Source: Streptomyces fumanus
GTDB taxonomy: Bacteria; Actinomycetota; Actinomycetes; Streptomycetales; Streptomycetaceae
Reading direction: 5' to 3'
DNA length: 64,000 nucleotides
Assembly (NCBI RefSeq): GCF_014655295.1
Contig: NZ_BNBI01000008.1
Span: 1-64,000, forward strand
The notes beneath the pieces are model-generated. The model did not search any database, was not told the DNA's origin, and saw nothing but the letters and a program-made list of their open reading frames with translations. Below are positions 7,101 to 14,820 of this stretch, one piece after another. Every line of letters starts with the position of its first letter. Within the stretch, counting starts at the first letter, position 1. The translations under genes and the position numbers were made by a program.

Positions 7101-9680
7101 ATCGCCATGGTGACGACCGCCATCGCCAAGGGCGACCTCACCAAGAAGATCGACATCGACGCGCGCGGGGAGATCCTGGAGCTGAAGACGACCATCAACA
7201 CGATGGTCGACCAGTTGTCGTCGTTCGCCGAGGAGGTCACCCGGGTCGCCCGCGAGGTGGGCACCGAGGGGCAGCTCGGCGGGCAGGCACGCGTGCGTGA
7301 CGTCGACGGCACCTGGCGGGACCTGACCGAGTCGGTGAACGAGATGGCCGGGAACCTGACCCGGCAGGTGCGGGCCATCGCGCGGGTGGCGACCGCGGTG
7401 ACCCGCGGCGACCTGAACCTGAAGATCGACGTGGACGCCTCCGGCGAGATCCAGGAACTCCAGGACTACATCAACAAGATGATCGCCAACCTGCGCGACA
7501 CCACGATCGCCAACAAGGAGCAGGACTGGCTCAAGGGCAACCTCGCCCGGATCTCCGCGCTGATGCAGGGCCGCCGCGACCTCCAGGACGTCGCCTCGTT
7601 GATCATGAGCGAGCTGACCCCGGTGGTCTCCGCCCAGCACGGCGCGTTCTTCCTGGCGATGCCGCTGCTGGACGGCCAGGAGCAGGGCACCGACGCGGAC
7701 GACCAGTACGAGCTGCGGATGCTGGGTTCGTACGGCTACTCGATGGGGTCGATGCCGACCTCGTTCCGGCCGGGTGAGGCGCTGGTCGGGACGGCGGCCA
7801 AGGAGAAGCGCACGATCCTGGTGGAGAACGCGCCCAGCGGCTATCTGAAGATCTCCTCCGGGCTCGGGGAGGCGCCGCCCGCCCAGGTGATTGTGCTGCC
7901 GGTGCTGTTCGAGGGGAAGGTGCTCGGCGTGATCGAGCTGGCGTCGTTCACGCCGTTCACGCAGATCCAGAAGGACTTCCTCAACCAGATCGCCGAGATG
8001 ATCGCGACCAGCGTCAACACCATCTCCGTCAACACCAAGACCGAGGTGCTGCTGAAGCAGTCGCAGGAGCTGACCGAGCAACTGCGGGAGCGGTCGGCCG
8101 AGTTGGAGCAGCGGCAGAAGGCCCTCCAGGCGTCCAACGCCGAACTGGAGGAGAAGGCCGAGCTGCTGGCCCAGCAGAACCGGGACATCGAGGTGAAGAA
8201 CACCGAGATCGAGGAGGCCCGGCAGGTCCTGGAGGAACGCGCCGAGCAGCTCGCGGTGTCGATGCGCTACAAGAGCGAGTTCCTCGCCAACATGTCGCAC
8301 GAGCTGCGTACGCCGCTGAACTCGCTGCTGATCCTGGCCAAGCTGCTCGCCGACAACGCCGAGGGCAACCTCTCCCCGAAGCAGGTGGAGTTCGCCGAGA
8401 CCATCCACGGGGCCGGTTCCGACCTGCTCCAGCTCATCAACGACATCCTGGACCTGTCCAAGGTCGAGGCGGGCAAGATGGACGTCTCGCCGACCCGGAT
8501 CGCGCTGGTCCAGCTCGTCGACTACGTGGAGGCCACCTTCCGGCCGCTCACCGCCGAGAAGGGCCTGGACCTGTCGGTGCGGGTCTCGCCGGAGCTGCCC
8601 GCCACGCTGCACACCGACGAGCAGCGGCTGCTCCAGGTGCTGCGCAACCTGCTGTCCAACGCGGTGAAGTTCACCGACTCCGGCTCGGTGGAGCTGGTGA
8701 TCCGGCCGGCCCGGGACGACGTGCCGCAGAAGATCCGCGAGCAGTTGCTGGAGGCCGGTTCGCTGACCGACCCGGCCGCCGACCTGATCGCGTTCTCGGT
8801 GACCGACACCGGCATCGGGATCGCGGCCAGCAAGATGCGGGTGATCTTCGAGGCGTTCAAGCAGGCCGACGGCACCACCAGCCGCAAGTACGGCGGTACG
8901 GGCCTGGGGCTGTCCATCTCGCGGGAGATCGCGCAGCTCCTCGGCGGCGAGATCCACGCGCAGAGCGAGCCCGGCCGCGGTTCGACGTTCACCCTGTACC
9001 TGCCGCTGCACCTGAGCGAACTGCCGCCGCAGGGCTACCAGCAGCCGGCCGCCGCGCTGGAGGCCGGTGACCTGGTGGCCTCCGCGGGCGACGGGTCCGG
9101 CCGGGCCGAGGAGACGGACGTGCACGTGGAGACGCCGGCCGAGGTGAAGTCGTACCAGGAGACGCAGAACGGTGCCGCCGCGCTGTTCGCCCGCCGCCGG
9201 CGGTCGCTGCCGGGGGCCGCCGAGCCGCGGCCCGCGCAGCCGGAGCAGTGGGCGCCCGCCGGGGTGCAGGAACCGGTGGCGCAGGGGCGGCCGGGGATCC
9301 GGTTCGGCGGCGAGAAGGTGCTGATCGTCGACGACGACATCCGCAATGTGTTCGCGCTCACCAGCGTCCTGGAGCAGCACGGCCTGTCCGTGCTCTACGC
9401 CGAGAACGGGCGGGAGGGCATCGAGGTGCTGGAGCAGCACGAGGACGTCGCGGTCGTCCTGATGGACATCATGATGCCCGAGATGGACGGGTACGCCACG
9501 ACCACGGCGATCCGCCGGATGCCGCAGTTCGCCGGGCTGCCGATCATCGCGCTGACCGCCAAGGCGATGAAGGGCGACCGGGAGAAGGCGATCGAGTCGG
9601 GCGCCTCCGACTACGTCACCAAGCCGGTCGACCCCGATCACCTGCTGACGGTCATGGAGCAGTGGATGCGGGGGGCATGA
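4191..9680 (+). CDS. osaA: OsaA-type poly-HAMP hybrid histidine kinase
   Basis: This 1829-aa cytoplasmic hybrid sensor kinase is the osmo-sensing partner of OsaB in S. coelicolor (from memory). The start is GTG 4191, five bases after GGGAGGG; the upstream ATG at 4164 has no ribosome binding site. Layout: a basic N-terminus, then ten tandem 92-residue HAMP modules each carrying a V-G-x-E-G-x-LGGQA signature, plus degenerate ones before and after (about residues 60-1100). These are followed by a GAF domain (about 1130-1280), a coiled coil rich in Glu/Gln (about 1285-1360), HisKA with phospho-acceptor His1370 in NMSHELRTPLN, HATPase_c (N-box LRNLLSNAVKF, G-box GGTGLGLSIS), a linker, and a C-terminal receiver with phospho-acceptor Asp1759. 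There are no membrane segments, so sensing is intracellular. It shares its orientation with osaB. Confidence 0.93.
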   Translation: MESGAATRSTRTRAKGGQSPDNQGGKRNGTTAVDTAALNRLLAALVCMRDGNFRKRLTVSGDGVMSEIAAVFNEVADRNLHLTGELARVRRMVGREGKLTERLETGACEGSWATAVDNCNALVDDLVRPVSEVSRVLSAVAEGDLSPRMELRTQTAEGAGQPLRGEFLKVGRTVNNLVDQLSTFTDEVTRVASEVGTEGKLGGQARVRGMSGSWKDLTDSVNTMAYRLTAQVRDIALVTTAVAKGDLSRKVTVHVAGEMLELKNTVNTMVDQLSAFSSEVTRVAREVGTEGALGGQARVPGVAGVWKELTDSVNTMAGNLTAQVRGIAEVTTAVASGDLSRKVTVPARGEVAQLAETINQMTETLRIFADEVTRVANEVGAEGQLGGQANVPGAAGTWKDLTDSVNTVFRNLTTQVRDIAAVTTAVANGDLSQKVTVDVAGEMLELKNTVNTMVDQLSAFGAEVTRVAREVGVEGELGGQAQVPGAAGTWKDLTDSVNTAFRNLTGQVRNIAQVTTAVANGDLSQKVTVDVSGEMLQLKNTVNTMVDQLSSFADQVTRMARDVGTEGRLGGQARVDGVSGTWKELTDSVNFMAGNLTSQVRQIAQVTTAVARGDLSQKIDVDARGEILELKNTINTMVDQLSSFAEQVTRVAREVGTEGRLGGQAQVPGVAGVWRDLTDSVNGMAGNLTAQVRNIAQVATAVARGDLSQKITVDARGEILELKNTLNTMVDQLSSFAQEVTRVAREVGTEGILGGQAEVQGVSGTWKDLTQSVNGMANNLTLQVRNIAEVTTAVAKGDLSKKITVDAKGEILELVTTVNTMVDQLSSFAEQVTRVAREVGTEGILGGQAHVPGVVGIWKDLSDNVNLMAKNLTVQVRNISQVAAAVANGDLTRTVTIEARGEVAQLAETFNTMVKTLSSFADQVTKVAREVGTDGILGGQAHVPGVAGTWKDLTESVNQMASNLTGQVRNIAMVTTAIAKGDLTKKIDIDARGEILELKTTINTMVDQLSSFAEEVTRVAREVGTEGQLGGQARVRDVDGTWRDLTESVNEMAGNLTRQVRAIARVATAVTRGDLNLKIDVDASGEIQELQDYINKMIANLRDTTIANKEQDWLKGNLARISALMQGRRDLQDVASLIMSELTPVVSAQHGAFFLAMPLLDGQEQGTDADDQYELRMLGSYGYSMGSMPTSFRPGEALVGTAAKEKRTILVENAPSGYLKISSGLGEAPPAQVIVLPVLFEGKVLGVIELASFTPFTQIQKDFLNQIAEMIATSVNTISVNTKTEVLLKQSQELTEQLRERSAELEQRQKALQASNAELEEKAELLAQQNRDIEVKNTEIEEARQVLEERAEQLAVSMRYKSEFLANMSHELRTPLNSLLILAKLLADNAEGNLSPKQVEFAETIHGAGSDLLQLINDILDLSKVEAGKMDVSPTRIALVQLVDYVEATFRPLTAEKGLDLSVRVSPELPATLHTDEQRLLQVLRNLLSNAVKFTDSGSVELVIRPARDDVPQKIREQLLEAGSLTDPAADLIAFSVTDTGIGIAASKMRVIFEAFKQADGTTSRKYGGTGLGLSISREIAQLLGGEIHAQSEPGRGSTFTLYLPLHLSELPPQGYQQPAAALEAGDLVASAGDGSGRAEETDVHVETPAEVKSYQETQNGAAALFARRRRSLPGAAEPRPAQPEQWAPAGVQEPVAQGRPGIRFGGEKVLIVDDDIRNVFALTSVLEQHGLSVLYAENGREGIEVLEQHEDVAVVLMDIMMPEMDGYATTTAIRRMPQFAGLPIIALTAKAMKGDREKAIESGASDYVTKPVDPDHLLTVMEQWMRGA
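4700..7480 (+). repeat. ten-unit 276-bp coding tandem repeat (poly-HAMP) in osaA
   Basis: The codons for the V-G-x-E-G signature recur at exact 276-base intervals (4770, 5046, 5322, 5598, 5874 and onward to about 7254). The units share long nucleotide blocks such as AACACGATGGTCGACCAG, so the array is a true DNA repeat of 92 codons and not only a protein repeat. Confidence 0.92.
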
Positions 9681-9962
9681 GGTGGCGGCGGCCCCCGCCG
9701 GGCACGCGCGGTTGCTGACGCAGTGTGCCCGACGCCGTGTAGAAGTACGGGATTCGGGGAACTTTCTGTTCCGCCGCTGCGTTTCTGCTACGTGCACAGT
9801 GACATCGCGGTGACAGGGTGTGGTGACCGGCGGGGTGCGGCTACGATGACCGGCACAAGGACGGGCGGCGCAAGGGAGTCGTCCCCTGGGGTGGCACCCG
9901 CCGGTGCTTCCCCAAGTCCTGCGGACAGGGGAGGCCCCACGCCGGGGCGAGGAGGGCGGGCC

Positions 9963-10640
9963 ATGGTGCAGAAGGCCAAGATCCTCCTGGTCGATGACCG
10001 GCCGGAGAATCTGCTGGCGCTGGAGGCGATCCTCTCGGCGCTCGATCAGACGCTGGTGCGGGCATCGTCCGGGGAGGAAGCGCTCAAAGCACTGCTCACG
10101 GACGATTTCGCGGTCATTCTGCTGGACGTCCAGATGCCGGGGATGGACGGTTTCGAGACCGCCGCGCACATCAAGCGGCGGGAGCGGACCCGGGACATCC
10201 CGATCATCTTCCTCACCGCGATCAACCACGGCCCGCACCACACCTTCCGCGGGTACGCGGCGGGCGCGGTGGACTACATCTCCAAGCCGTTCGACCCGTG
10301 GGTGCTGCGCGCGAAGGTCTCCGTCTTCGTCGAGCTGTACATGAAGAACTGCCAGCTCCGGGAGCAGGCGGCCCTGCTGCGGCTCCAGTTGGAGAGCTCC
10401 GCGCACAAGGACGACAGCGGACCGGCCAAGGAGTCGGCGGGGCTGCTCGCCGAGCTGTCGGCCAGGCTGGCGGCCGTCGAGGAGCAGGCCGAGGCGCTGT
10501 CCAAGCAGCTCAACGACGAATCGACGGACGCCGCGGCGGTGGCCACGGCCGCGCATCTGGAGCGCAAGCTCACCGGGCTGCGGCGGGCGCTGGACGCGCT
10601 GGAACCGGGGACCTCCGGCGGTCAGGCCGCGATCAACTGA
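9963..10640 (+). CDS. osaB: OsaB-type response regulator with C-terminal coiled coil
   Basis: This 225-aa response regulator is the presumed partner of OsaA. The receiver domain occupies residues 4-125, with acidic pocket D11/D12, phospho-acceptor D55 in ILLDVQMPGMDG, the T in FLTA, and the KPFDP lysine. There is no DNA-binding domain. The remaining ~90 residues are a helical Glu/Ala/Leu-rich coiled coil (LLAELSARLAAVEEQAEALSKQL), implying output by protein-protein contact. ATG 9963 is preceded by GAGGAGG with 7-base spacing. A 280-base gap separates it from osaA, so it may have its own promoter. The stop codon lies inside a 37-bp tandem repeat. In S. coelicolor the orthologue is needed for osmoadaptation and aerial development (from memory). 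Confidence 0.92.
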   Translation: MVQKAKILLVDDRPENLLALEAILSALDQTLVRASSGEEALKALLTDDFAVILLDVQMPGMDGFETAAHIKRRERTRDIPIIFLTAINHGPHHTFRGYAAGAVDYISKPFDPWVLRAKVSVFVELYMKNCQLREQAALLRLQLESSAHKDDSGPAKESAGLLAELSARLAAVEEQAEALSKQLNDESTDAAAVATAAHLERKLTGLRRALDALEPGTSGGQAAIN

Positions 10641-10712
10641 GCCAGGCGGCTGCGGCGGTCAGGCCGTCATCAACTGAGCCAGGCGCCTGCGGCGGTCAGG
10701 CCGTCGTCAACC
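10617..10712 (+). repeat. 37-bp imperfect tandem repeat (2.6 copies) covering the osaB stop codon
   Basis: GGCGGTCAGGCCG recurs at 10617, 10654 and 10691, an exact 37-base period. The first copy encodes the last residues and stop of osaB. The second copy repeats the same codons and TGA in non-coding DNA, and the third is partial. Confidence 0.85.
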
Positions 10713-10854
10713 GCACCGGGACCGGGCGCGGTCGTGAGGTCGCGTCAGTGGGCGCCCCGGGCGCGTCAGTTCGCGACCTCTCCGTGGGCGACACGAACGG
10801 GTGAAGCGGTGGGCACAGGTGTCCGCCGCTGTCTCCACCGGTAACCTCACACCT

Positions 10855-13599
10855 ATGGCCTCACGTCCCTCCGCAGCCAAGAAGCAGCCCGCGAAGAAGG
10901 CGGTTCCCGCGAAGGCTCCGGCGAAGAAGGCCGCCGCGAGGAGGGCCCCGGCCAAGAAGGCGCCCGCCAAGCGGCCGCCCGCCAGGAAGGCCCCGGCCAG
11001 GAGGCCCGTGCCCGCGCCGGCGGCCAGCCCCACGGGGGGCGTCTACCGCCTCGTACGCGCCCTGTGGCTGGGACTCGCGCACGCCGTCGGCGCCGTCTTC
11101 CGCGGTGTGGGGCAGGGCGCGAGGAACCTCGACCCGGCCCACCGCAAGGACGGCGTCGCCCTGCTGCTGCTCGGCGTCTCGCTGATCGTCGCCGCCGGCA
11201 CCTGGGCCGACCTCAAAGGCCCCGTCGGCGACCTCGTGGAGATCCTGGTGACCGGTGCCTTCGGCCGGCTCGACCTGCTCGTGCCGCTGCTGTTCGGCAC
11301 GGTCGCCGTCCGCCTCATCCGGCACCCGGAGAAACCCGAGGCCAACGGACGGATCGCGATCGGCCTCTCCGCGCTGGTCATCGGCGTGCTCGGGCAGGTG
11401 CACATCGCCTGCGGCTCGCCCGCGCGGGGCGACGGCATGCAGGGGATAAGGGACGCCGGCGGGCTCATCGGCTGGGCGGCGGCGACCCCGCTGTCGTACA
11501 CGATGACCGATGTGCTGGCCGTGCCGCTGCTGGTGCTGCTGACGGTGTTCGGGCTGCTGGTGGTGACCGCCACGCCGGTGAACGCCGTGCCGCAGCGGCT
11601 GCGGCAGCTCGGCGTGCGGCTCGGGCTGGTCCGCGACCCGGCCGTCGAGGAGGTGCCGGGCGACGACGAACGGTACGAGGAACAATGGCGCGAGGCGCTG
11701 CCCGCCCGGCCGCGCGGGCGCGGCGGACCGGCGCCGGAGGTGTACGACCCCGAGGACGCCGAGCGGGAGGCGCTGTCCCGGCGCCGCACCCGGGCGCGGC
11801 GGCCGGCCGCGGCGCGGCCCGACGGGCCGGACGCCGTGGACGTGGCCGCCGCCGCGGCCGCCGCGCTGGACGGGGCCGTCCTGCACGGCATGCCGCCGTC
11901 GCCGCTGGTCGCCGACCTCACCCAGGGCGTCGGCACGGGCGACCGGGAACCGACCACGCCGACCCCGACGCGCGCTCCGGCCCCGGCCCCGGCCCCGGCG
12001 CCGCAGCCGGTGGCCCGGCCCGCGCGGACCGGGGCCGACAGCGGGGTCCCCGACCTCACCAAGACCCCGCCGCCCCAGGAGCGCGAGCTGCCGGCGCGCG
12101 CGGAGCAGCTCCAGTTGTCGGGCGACATCACCTACGCGCTGCCGTCCCTGGACCTCCTCACGCGCGGCGGGCCGGGCAAGGCGCGCAGCGCCGCCAACGA
12201 CGCCATAGTGGCGGCGCTGACCACCGTCTTCACCGAGTTCAAGGTCGACGCCCGGGTCACCGGCTTCACCCGAGGGCCGACGGTCACGCGGTACGAGGTC
12301 GAGCTGGGCCCCGCCGTGAAGGTCGAGCGGATCACCGCGCTGGCCAAGAACATCGCGTACGCCGTCGCCAGCCCGGACGTCCGGATCATCAGCCCGATCC
12401 CCGGCAAGTCCGCCGTCGGCATCGAGATCCCGAACACCGACCGGGAGATGGTCAACCTCGGTGACGTACTGCGGCTCGCGGAGTCCGCCGAGGACGACGA
12501 CCCGATGCTGGTCGCCTTCGGCAAGGACGTCGAGGGCGGGTACGTGATGCACTCGCTGGCGAAGATGCCGCACATGCTGGTGGCCGGCGCCACCGGGTCC
12601 GGCAAGTCGTCCTGCATCAACTGCCTGATCACCTCGGTGATGATGCGGGCGACCCCCGAGGACGTCCGGATGATCCTGGTCGACCCCAAGCGCGTCGAGC
12701 TGACCGCCTACGAGGGCATCCCGCACCTGATCACGCCGATCATCACCAACCCCAAGCGGGCCGCCGAGGCCCTCCAGTGGGTGGTGCGCGAGATGGACCT
12801 GCGCTACGACGACCTGGCGGCGTACGGCTACCGGCACATCGACGACTTCAACCGCGCGGTGCGCGAGGGCAAGGTCAAGCCGCCCGAGGGCAGCGAGCGC
12901 GAGCTGCAGCCGTACCCGTACCTCCTGGTGATCGTCGACGAGCTGGCCGACCTGATGATGGTCGCGCCCCGGGACGTCGAGGACGCCATCGTGCGGATCA
13001 CGCAGCTCGCGCGGGCGGCCGGCATCCACCTGGTGCTCGCCACCCAGCGGCCCTCCGTGGACGTGGTCACCGGCCTGATCAAGGCGAACGTGCCCTCCCG
13101 GCTCGCCTTCGCCACCTCCTCGCTCGCCGACTCCCGGGTCATCCTCGACCAGCCCGGCGCCGAGAAGCTGATCGGCAAGGGCGACGGCCTGTTCCTGCCC
13201 ATGGGCGCGAACAAGCCGACCCGCATGCAGGGCGCCTTCGTGACCGAGGAGGAGGTCGCGGCCGTCGTCCAGCACTGCAAGGACCAGATGGCGCCCGTCT
13301 TCCGGGACGACGTGGTCGTCGGGACCAAGCAGAAGAAGGAGATCGACGAGGACATCGGCGACGACCTGGACCTGCTCTGCCAGGCGGCCGAACTGGTCGT
13401 CTCCACGCAGTTCGGGTCCACGTCCATGCTCCAGCGCAAGCTGCGCGTCGGCTTCGCCAAGGCGGGGCGGCTGATGGACCTCATGGAGTCCCGGAACATC
13501 GTCGGGCCGAGCGAGGGTTCCAAGGCGCGTGACGTTCTTGTGAAGCCTGATGAACTGGACGGCGTGCTCGCGGTGATCCGGGGGGAGTCTGAAGGGTAG
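10855..13599 (+). CDS. ftsK: DNA translocase FtsK/SpoIIIE
   Basis: This 914-aa protein pumps chromosomal DNA through closing septa, here during sporulation septation. The N-terminus is a lysine/alanine-rich tail of repeated PAKKA-type motifs (residues 5-55). A membrane region of about four segments follows (roughly 90-250; for example LLLGVSLIVAAGTW and VLLTVFGLLVVTAT). Next come a proline/alanine-rich linker and the motor: an alpha/beta region, Walker A GATGSGKSS, Walker B VIVDELADLMM, and a C-terminal winged-helix gamma domain (about 850-910, STSMLQRKLRVGFAKAGRLMD) that reads polar DNA motifs. ATG 10855 was selected because the ORF upstream is not conserved-looking. A TAACCT box ends 8 bases before the ATG and may be a -10, giving a nearly leaderless transcript. 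Family length is typical for actinobacteria. Confidence 0.96.
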   Translation: MASRPSAAKKQPAKKAVPAKAPAKKAAARRAPAKKAPAKRPPARKAPARRPVPAPAASPTGGVYRLVRALWLGLAHAVGAVFRGVGQGARNLDPAHRKDGVALLLLGVSLIVAAGTWADLKGPVGDLVEILVTGAFGRLDLLVPLLFGTVAVRLIRHPEKPEANGRIAIGLSALVIGVLGQVHIACGSPARGDGMQGIRDAGGLIGWAAATPLSYTMTDVLAVPLLVLLTVFGLLVVTATPVNAVPQRLRQLGVRLGLVRDPAVEEVPGDDERYEEQWREALPARPRGRGGPAPEVYDPEDAEREALSRRRTRARRPAAARPDGPDAVDVAAAAAAALDGAVLHGMPPSPLVADLTQGVGTGDREPTTPTPTRAPAPAPAPAPQPVARPARTGADSGVPDLTKTPPPQERELPARAEQLQLSGDITYALPSLDLLTRGGPGKARSAANDAIVAALTTVFTEFKVDARVTGFTRGPTVTRYEVELGPAVKVERITALAKNIAYAVASPDVRIISPIPGKSAVGIEIPNTDREMVNLGDVLRLAESAEDDDPMLVAFGKDVEGGYVMHSLAKMPHMLVAGATGSGKSSCINCLITSVMMRATPEDVRMILVDPKRVELTAYEGIPHLITPIITNPKRAAEALQWVVREMDLRYDDLAAYGYRHIDDFNRAVREGKVKPPEGSERELQPYPYLLVIVDELADLMMVAPRDVEDAIVRITQLARAAGIHLVLATQRPSVDVVTGLIKANVPSRLAFATSSLADSRVILDQPGAEKLIGKGDGLFLPMGANKPTRMQGAFVTEEEVAAVVQHCKDQMAPVFRDDVVVGTKQKKEIDEDIGDDLDLLCQAAELVVSTQFGSTSMLQRKLRVGFAKAGRLMDLMESRNIVGPSEGSKARDVLVKPDELDGVLAVIRGESEG

Positions 13600-13864
13600 G
13601 AAACGGGACACCGCGCCCCCGCCCGTCGGCCGGGACGCGGTGCCCGGGTGGTCGAGCGGGGCCGCGGCCGCGGGGGATCATTGGGCAACCGTTTCCCCTT
13701 GTCGTACGTCAAGTTGGGAAGAGCGACGAACACCTGCTCCACCATCGGTCTGCCGGGCCATTCCGATGGCGTACAAAGTGCGACCGCCCGGTTGCCCCAC
13801 CCGTTCGTACCCCCCCTAGACTGAACGTCCAGCACAGGCGGCCAACCGCTCGAAAGGCGCCCCC

Positions 13865-14716
13865 GTGTCCATCGGCAACTCCCCTGAAGACGAGCGTCCG
13901 TTCGCAGACGTGTCCCGTGACGTCCCCGAGGAAGCCGGCCCTTCCATCGGCCGTGCTCTGCGGCAGGCGCGCATCGCCGCCGGGCTGACCGTCGACGACA
14001 TCAGCAGTGCCACCCGGGTCCGGATCGCCATCGTGCACGCCATCGAGGCCGACGACTTCGGCCCCTGCGGCGGTGACGTCTACGCGCGCGGGCACATCCG
14101 TACGCTGGCCAGGGCCGTCGGACTCGACCCGGCCCCGTTGATCGAACAGTTCGAGGCCGCGCACGGCGGGCGTCCGGAGCCGACCCCGGCCGCACCTCTG
14201 TTCGAGGCGGAGCGCATCCGTCCCGAGCGGCGCGGGCCCAACTGGACCGCCGCCATGGTCGCCGCGATCGTCGTCGTGATCGGCTTCGTGGGCTTCACCC
14301 TGGTCAAGGGCGGCGACGACGGCGGCTCCCAGGCCAGCGTGGGCGAGGGGCCCACGGCCACCGCCAGCCGGTCCGCCTCCGCGTCGGCCAGGCCCGAGAA
14401 GCCCGCCGCCCCCAAGCCCGCCCCGTCCGACAGCGCCATCGCCGCCGCGCCCGCGGACAAGGTGACGGTCAAGGCCACCGCCACCGACGGCCGCAGTTGG
14501 ATCTCCGCCAAGGACCACAACGGCAAGCAGCTCTTCGACGGCGTCCTCGAACAGGGCGAGTCCAAGACCTTCCAGGACAGCACGGAGATCAACCTCGTCC
14601 TCGGCGACGCCGGAGCGATCGAGCTGTACGTCAACGGCAAGAAGATCGAAGACGATTTCGAGCCGGGTGCCGTGGAGCGGCTGACCTACACCAAGGGCGA
14701 CCCCCAGGTCGGATGA
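13865..14716 (+). CDS. RodZ-like HTH membrane protein
   Basis: This 283-aa bitopic protein has an N-terminal helix-turn-helix of the RodZ/HTH_25 type (residues about 27-90; SIGRALRQARIAAGLTVDDI, then GGDVYARGHIRTLARAVGLD). One transmembrane helix follows (about 132-152, MVAAIVVVIGFVGFTLV), then an Ala/Pro/Ser-rich linker and a C-terminal beta-domain like DUF4115 (about 198-283; KVTVKATATDGRSWI, GAIELYVNGKKI). The family anchors cytoskeletal or cell-wall machinery in other bacteria; in actinobacteria the role is less clear. GTG 13865 has GAAAGG nine bases upstream. A TAGACT box at about 13815 may be its promoter. It lies between ftsK and rimO as in other Streptomyces. Confidence 0.82.
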   Translation: MSIGNSPEDERPFADVSRDVPEEAGPSIGRALRQARIAAGLTVDDISSATRVRIAIVHAIEADDFGPCGGDVYARGHIRTLARAVGLDPAPLIEQFEAAHGGRPEPTPAAPLFEAERIRPERRGPNWTAAMVAAIVVVIGFVGFTLVKGGDDGGSQASVGEGPTATASRSASASARPEKPAAPKPAPSDSAIAAAPADKVTVKATATDGRSWISAKDHNGKQLFDGVLEQGESKTFQDSTEINLVLGDAGAIELYVNGKKIEDDFEPGAVERLTYTKGDPQVG

Positions 14717-14820
14717 CGGGCCCGCGAGGGGCGGGCCGGTAGCGGTCCGGTAGCGGTCCGGCCGGGATCGGCCAACCCCGTCGACAGGGGGTGTCGGCGG
14801 GACGAAGTAGTCTTGAGCCC

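Noticed and set aside
6312..10556. Long minus-strand open frame opposite osaA and osaB
   Set aside because: It mirrors the repeat structure of osaA in an antisense frame and has Arg/Leu/Gly/His-biased composition; osaA and osaB have full domain content and ribosome binding sites.
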